Of a stretch of DNA of 8,430 bases, positions 5,084-8,430 are shown in pieces. The stretch's first letter is position 1; every line of letters starts with the position of its first letter. The translations under genes were made by a program, and so were the position numbers. The notes under the pieces were generated by a model. That model made no database searches, was not told the DNA's origin, and saw only the letters and a program-made list of their open reading frames with translations. Origin of the DNA: Burkholderiales bacterium (GTDB lineage: Bacteria; Pseudomonadota; Gammaproteobacteria; Burkholderiales; Burkholderiaceae_C); assembly GCA_947450745.1 (NCBI GenBank), contig CANFYD010000136.1:1-8430 (forward strand). Reading direction: 5' to 3'.

Positions 5084-6736
5084 ATGCTCCGCATCAATGA
5101 ACTCCGCCTCCCGCTGAACCATGCCGAGGACGCGTTGCGCCCGGCCGTGCTGCAGCGCCTGGGCGTGGCGGACGCCGAGTTGCTGACCTTGACGCTGTTC
5201 AAGCGCAGTTACGACGCGCGCAAGAAGTCGGCGGTGCAGCTGATCTACAGCGTCGATTGCGAGTTGCAGGACGAGGCAGCGGTGTTGCAGCGCTTGGCCG
5301 GCGACCCCCATGTCAAGCCGACGCCGGATATGGCGTATCAATTTGTTGGCCACGCCCCGGCCGATTTTGCGGCGCAGGCCAAGCCGCGCCCGCTGGTGAT
5401 CGGCTTTGGCCCCTGCGGTATTTTTGCGGCGCTGGTGCTGGCGCAGATGGGGCTCAAGCCCATCGTGCTGGAGCGCGGCCCGGAAGTGCGCAAGCGCACC
5501 AAGGACACCTGGGGACTGTGGCGTCAGGGCCAACTGGACCCGGAATCGAATGTTCAGTTTGGTGAGGGCGGTGCCGGCACGTTTTCGGACGGCAAGCTGT
5601 GGAGCCAGATCTCCGACCCGCGCCACCTGACCCGCAAGGTCTTGAACGAGTTCGTCAAGGCCGGTGCGCCGGAAGAAATTTTGTTCGTCAACAAGCCGCA
5701 TATCGGCACCTTCCGGCTGGTGTCGGTGGTGATGAAGATGCGCGCCGAAATCGAGGCGCTGGGCGGCGAAATCCGCTTCGAGCAGCGCGTCAGCGATGTG
5801 CTGATTGAGGATGGTCATATTCGGGGCGTGACGCTGGCGTCGGGCGAGCAGCTCCGTGCCGACCATGTGGTGCTGGCGCTGGGCCACAGCGCTCGCGACA
5901 CCTTCACCATGCTGCATCAGCGCGGCGTCCATATGGAGGCCAAGCCGTTCTCCATCGGCTACCGCATCGAGCATCCGCAAAGCATCATCGACGCCGCCCG
6001 CTTCGGCCCGAATGCCGGCAACGCCATCCTCGGCGCGGCCGATTACAAGCTGGTCCACCACGCGTCCAACGGCCGTTCGGTCTACAGCTTTTGCATGTGC
6101 CCGGGCGGCACGGTGGTGGCGGCCACGTCCGAGCCGAACCGGGTGGTGACCAACGGCATGAGCCAGTATTCGCGCAACGAGCGCAATGCCAACGCGGGCA
6201 TCGTCGTCGGCATCACGCCGCAGGATTACCGCCAGGACGGACTTAGCCAAGGCCCGGTCAGTCCGCTCGACGGCATGGCGTTCCAGCGCATCTGGGAGTC
6301 GCGCGCGTTCGAGCTGGGTGAGGGCGGCTACAAAGCGCCTGGTTCACTGGTCGGCGACTTCATCAAGCGCCAGCGCAGCCAGGCCTTCGGCAGCGTCGAG
6401 CCGTCCTACAAGCCCGGCGTCACCTTGACCGACCTGGCCCAGCCCGGCAACGGCAGCTTGCCTGACTACGCGCTGGATGCGATCCGCGAGGCGCTGCCGG
6501 CCTTCAGCCGCCAGATTCGCGGCTTTGCCATGCCCGACGCGGTGCTGACCGGAGTGGAGACGCGCACGTCTTCGCCGCTGCGCATCAGCCGGGGCAAGAA
6601 CTTGCAGAGCGTCAACGTGGCGGGCTTGTACCCGGCCGGTGAAGGTGCGGGCTATGCCGGCGGCATCATGTCGGCCGGTGTGGACGGCATCGAAGTGGCC
6701 GAGGCGCTGGGTGCGGAGATGTTGAAGGACGGCTGA
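5084..6736 (+). CDS. FAD-dependent dehydrogenase/oxidoreductase, COG2509-like
   Basis: This 550-residue flavoprotein is of unknown substrate. After a ~95-residue N-terminal domain (RINELRLPLNHAEDAL, then LFKRSYDARKKSAVQLIYSVD) comes the FAD-binding Rossmann motif VIGFGPCGIFAA (105-116), with acidic E130 ending the second strand. GEGGAGTFSDGK (160-171) follows; a second conserved region holds VVLALGHSARDTF (262-274), CMCPGG (337-342), VVTNGMS (354-360) and NANAG (368-372). The FAD-closing C-terminal motif GLYPAGEGAGYAGGIMSAGVDG is at 514-535. The order and spacing match the widespread uncharacterised FAD-dependent dehydrogenases of COG2509; length is normal and no key glycine is missing. The protein is soluble and cytoplasmic. 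The ATG at 5084 has no obvious Shine-Dalgarno, but MLRINELRLPL looks like the family N-terminus. It converges with the next gene with 21 bp between stops. The reaction is unknown. Confidence 0.92.
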   Translation: MLRINELRLPLNHAEDALRPAVLQRLGVADAELLTLTLFKRSYDARKKSAVQLIYSVDCELQDEAAVLQRLAGDPHVKPTPDMAYQFVGHAPADFAAQAKPRPLVIGFGPCGIFAALVLAQMGLKPIVLERGPEVRKRTKDTWGLWRQGQLDPESNVQFGEGGAGTFSDGKLWSQISDPRHLTRKVLNEFVKAGAPEEILFVNKPHIGTFRLVSVVMKMRAEIEALGGEIRFEQRVSDVLIEDGHIRGVTLASGEQLRADHVVLALGHSARDTFTMLHQRGVHMEAKPFSIGYRIEHPQSIIDAARFGPNAGNAILGAADYKLVHHASNGRSVYSFCMCPGGTVVAATSEPNRVVTNGMSQYSRNERNANAGIVVGITPQDYRQDGLSQGPVSPLDGMAFQRIWESRAFELGEGGYKAPGSLVGDFIKRQRSQAFGSVEPSYKPGVTLTDLAQPGNGSLPDYALDAIREALPAFSRQIRGFAMPDAVLTGVETRTSSPLRISRGKNLQSVNVAGLYPAGEGAGYAGGIMSAGVDGIEVAEALGAEMLKDG

Positions 6737-6757
6737 ACCGGACGGTCAAACCTGCCG

Positions 6758-6994
6758 TCAAACCACCATCAAGTCGATCAGCTCCTTGACGAAGGTCAGC
6801 GCCTCTTCGTAAGTGGCGAAGTAGTACTCGCCGCCGAGGTCGGCGGCATCGCCGTCCGGGCCCATATGGACCACGGACCAACCCTCCGCGCCACCGCCGA
6901 TGGCGCAAACGCCGAACACCCCAGCGGCCAATTCCTTGGTCGAGCCTGAGGTGATGAAAATGTCTTTGCCTTGATGGGAGTAATAGCGTTTCAC
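6758..6994 (-). CDS. Small hypothetical protein, 78 residues, GTG start
   Basis: I do not recognise the family. The sequence MKRYYSHQGKDIFITSGSTKELAAGVFG... is well mixed, with a compact alpha/beta character. A hydrophobic Gly-rich middle (GVFGVCAIGGG) is followed by GWSVVHMGPDGDAADLGGEYYFATYEEALTFVKELIDLMVV, which reads like strand, strand, amphipathic helix. There is no signal peptide or transmembrane segment. GTG at 6994 is the only usable standard start, because the frame stays open only to a stop at 7079-7081 and contains no ATG, GTG or TTG before it. No Shine-Dalgarno is seen, so the true start is uncertain. A 12-nt direct repeat (GTCAAACC at 6745 and 6757) gives two in-frame TGA stops in tandem. 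It is divergent from the DUF427 gene and convergent with the flavoprotein gene. Confidence 0.65.
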   Translation of the reverse strand: MKRYYSHQGKDIFITSGSTKELAAGVFGVCAIGGGAEGWSVVHMGPDGDAADLGGEYYFATYEEALTFVKELIDLMVV

Positions 6995-7053
6995 CAGGGC
7001 ATTGTCGGTGAAGCGCTCGAGCCCCTCGATCCTGCGGGGCAGGACGGCTGGCC

Positions 7054-7080
7054 TATAGTCCCGCCGACTGATCGTCAGTC
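7054..7080 (+). promoter_or_regulatory. Probable -10 box and inverted repeat ahead of the DUF427 gene
   Basis: TATAGT (7054-7059, 5 of 6 to consensus) lies 34 nt before the ATG at 7094, with no good -35. Directly after it is a perfect dyad, GACTGA (7066-7071) and TCAGTC (7075-7080) around TCG, which abuts the ribosome site AAGGAG (7081-7086). It sits at the expected transcription start, so it could be an operator or a 5'-UTR hairpin next to the ribosome site. Confidence 0.5.
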
Positions 7081-7093
7081 AAGGAGCAAGGCC

Positions 7094-7375
7094 ATGAAAG
7101 CAGTCTGGAACGGTGTGGTGGTGGCGCAGAGCGACGCGACCGTGGTGGTTGAAGGCAACCACTACTTCCCGCCGGAAGCGTTGAAGCGCGAGCACACCAC
7201 CTTCAGCAACCACCGCACCGGTTGCGCCTGGAAGGGCCAAGCCCATTACCTGAGCCTGTTCGTCAACGGCGACCTGAACCCCGATGCCGTCTGGTTCTAC
7301 CCCGAACCGACCGAAGCCGCCGCCGAAATCAAGGGCCATTACGCGTTCTGGAAGGGCGTGGAAATCGTCGACTGA
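7094..7375 (+). CDS. DUF427 domain-containing protein
   Basis: This 93-residue protein is one complete DUF427 domain. Recognisable family features are KAVWNGVVVAQSD (2-14), VVVEGNHYFPPEAL (17-30), HRTGCAWKGQAHYLSL (40-55), DAVWFYPEP (64-72) and IKGHYAFWKGVEI (79-91). The family is small, soluble and of unknown biochemical function, often predicted as a ligand-binding beta fold. The usual CPWKG motif here reads CAWKG, a small departure. The ATG at 7094 is chosen because AAGGAG lies 7 nt upstream; the frame is open back to 6971 but that stretch is non-coding and overlaps the divergent 78-residue gene. It appears monocistronic. Confidence 0.93.
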   Translation: MKAVWNGVVVAQSDATVVVEGNHYFPPEALKREHTTFSNHRTGCAWKGQAHYLSLFVNGDLNPDAVWFYPEPTEAAAEIKGHYAFWKGVEIVD

Positions 7376-7409
7376 GTCCGCTCTGCGGCAGCTGCTTGGC
7401 TTCAGCGAC

Positions 7410-7527
7410 GTAGGGCGGGTCGAGACCCGCGTGTGGCCGACTCTGGCACCCGTGTTGCGCCAAGCCTGCTCCTGTCGGCAATTCGCCGCCAATGCCAAAA
7501 GAGCCCGCAGGTCTTGACCCGCCCTAC
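7410..7527. repeat. REP doublet in inverted orientation (REPIN-like element)
   Basis: Two ~22-bp units face each other. GTAGGGCGGGTC begins at 7410, and its reverse complement GACCCGCCCTAC ends at 7527. Over 7409-7431 and 7506-7528 they match at 21 of 23 positions. Each unit has the REP layout: a GTAG head followed by a palindrome. The left unit folds as GCGGGT-CGAG-ACCCGC; the right folds the same way with one G-U when read from the minus strand. The ~74-bp interior has no ORF. It sits in the convergent gap, 34 bp after the DUF427 stop and 18 bp from the mltA stop, a typical REP location. REPINs are known to be spread by REP-associated tyrosine transposases (RAYT), and none is present in this window. 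Confidence 0.85.
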
Positions 7528-7545
7528 GGCAAATGGGGGCTGTGC

Positions 7546-8430
7546 TCAAGAACCGGCGGCGCGGGGCCACAGCGCCCACAGCCGCAGCGGCTGTTTCATG
7601 CGGCCGGCTTGTTGCTCGGCTTCCACGCCCCAGCCCCAGAAGTAATCGGCGCGCACCGCCCCGGTGATGGCGCTGCCGGTGTCTTGCGCCATCACCAGGC
7701 GGCGCAGCCCGGTGTTGCTGAGCGGCTCGGTGGTGTCCAGCCAGACGGGCGTGCCGTAGGGGATGCTGGCGCGGTCCACCGCGATCGAGCGGCCCGGCGT
7801 CAGCGCCACGCCCTGAGCGCCGCGCGGGCCGATATTGGTGTCCGGCAACGGTTCTTCACGGAAAAAGACATAGCGCGGGTTGACCCACAGCAGCTCGCGC
7901 ACCTTTTGCGGGTTGCGGCGCATCCAGTCGCGTATCGCCGGCCAGGACGCTTCGCCGGGGCGCAGCTCGCCGCGCTCGATCAGCGTCTTGCCGATCGATT
8001 GGTAGGGCTGATCGTTGTGGCCGGCGAAGGCCATGCGGATCCACTGCTGGCTGCCATCGGCCAGGTTCACGCGCAGCCGGCCCGAGCCCTGGATCTGCAG
8101 CACCAGCAGGTCGAGCGGGTCTTCCAGGAACATCAGCTCCGGCGCGCGCAGTTTGGCGCGCGGCTCGGTGTCAATTTGCTGGCGGGTCAGGTAGGGGCGG
8201 CGCTGCTGCAGGTCGGCAGGCGGGCCCAGCACCGGGGTTTGAAAGCGGCCCTGCGGTTTGCGCGTCGCGTCCAATTGCGGCTCGTAATAACCCGTGATCA
8301 AGCCCTGCGCTTCGCCGTCGTTGGCCTCGACCCGGTAGGGTTGCAGATGCTGCATCAGCCAGAGGGCGGCTTCGTTGTCGTCGGTCGGTGGGGCCAAGCT
8401 GGCGCGGGCGCACAGCGCGGCCCAATCGAT
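7546..8430 (-). CDS. mltA: Membrane-bound lytic murein transglycosylase A (5' end beyond window)
   Basis: These are the C-terminal 294 residues of MltA, the outer-membrane lipoprotein that cleaves peptidoglycan glycan strands to 1,6-anhydromuropeptides. The reading frame continues to the right edge as IDWAALCARASLAPPTDD, so the start, lipoprotein signal and lipobox are not visible. Hallmarks are GLITGYYEPQLDATR, LEDPLDLLVLQIQGSGRL, IRMAFAGHNDQPYQSIGKTLIERGEL, VNPRYVFF, and the C-terminal 3D domain with AVDRASIPYGTPVWLD and AQDTGSAITGAVRADYFWG. The Asp of RADYFWG (codon 7645-7647) aligns by motif with the catalytic Asp308 of E. coli MltA, so the enzyme looks active. TTG at 8397 is an internal codon, not a start. 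It converges on the DUF427 gene with the REP doublet between. Confidence 0.96.
   Translation of the reverse strand: MDWAALCARASLAPPTDDNEAALWLMQHLQPYRVEANDGEAQGLITGYYEPQLDATRKPQGRFQTPVLGPPADLQQRRPYLTRQQIDTEPRAKLRAPELMFLEDPLDLLVLQIQGSGRLRVNLADGSQQWIRMAFAGHNDQPYQSIGKTLIERGELRPGEASWPAIRDWMRRNPQKVRELLWVNPRYVFFREEPLPDTNIGPRGAQGVALTPGRSIAVDRASIPYGTPVWLDTTEPLSNTGLRRLVMAQDTGSAITGAVRADYFWGWGVEAEQQAGRMKQPLRLWALWPRAAGS

Noticed and set aside
5075..6250. 391-codon open frame on the minus strand opposite the FAD-dependent dehydrogenase gene
   Set aside because: Composition is typical of an antisense shadow and there is no motif. The opposite strand encodes a complete flavoprotein.
6666..6908. 80-codon minus-strand frame overlapping the 78-residue gene and the flavoprotein 3' end
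   Set aside because: Arg/Pro-rich low-complexity translation in a shifted frame. The 6758-6994 frame has better protein character.

Overview
The window looks like chromosomal DNA from a GC-rich betaproteobacterium, most likely Burkholderiales and possibly Comamonadaceae. This is inferred from base composition, GC-rich third codon positions and the types of protein encoded. No rRNA, tRNA, CRISPR array, phage gene or transposase is visible. Genes are densely packed on both strands, and the unusual content lies mostly in the short gaps between them.

Positions 1-3125 (minus strand) form a sugar-acid catabolic cluster. In transcription order it holds a FadR-type GntR regulator, a GntP-family permease, and the N-terminal 60% or so of an L-threonate dehydrogenase-like enzyme (LtnD family) that runs off the left edge. 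A perfect 9-bp inverted repeat at 2245-2267 sits between the regulator and the permease and is the obvious candidate operator. The likely logic is that the regulator senses a four-carbon sugar acid or a derivative and releases the permease and dehydrogenase genes for uptake and NAD-dependent oxidation. The permease and dehydrogenase genes are separated by a ~210-bp palindromic element with terminal inverted repeats that overlaps the permease stop codon.

Positions 3391-4509 (plus) encode a patatin-like phospholipase with an intact Ser-Asp dyad and a TTG start. Positions 4510-5003 hold a self-contained small transcription unit: a ~200-nt leader with a 39-nt hairpin, a 55-residue very basic protein that I do not recognise, and a strong intrinsic terminator. 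Five degenerate 7-bp repeats follow, then a 550-residue FAD-dependent dehydrogenase of the uncharacterised COG2509 type (5084-6736).

Positions 6758-7375 hold two small genes transcribed away from each other: an unrecognised 78-residue protein (minus, GTG start) and a 93-residue DUF427 protein (plus). The gap between them contains a TATAGT box and a perfect 6-bp inverted repeat. The convergent gap at 7376-7545 contains a textbook REP doublet (REPIN-like, GTAG heads outward). The window ends inside a membrane-bound lytic murein transglycosylase A gene (mltA, minus), whose N-terminus lies beyond the right edge.

I did not find a clearly new multigene system. The most interesting items are the permease/dehydrogenase intergenic element, the REPIN-like doublet and the structured-leader small-protein unit.
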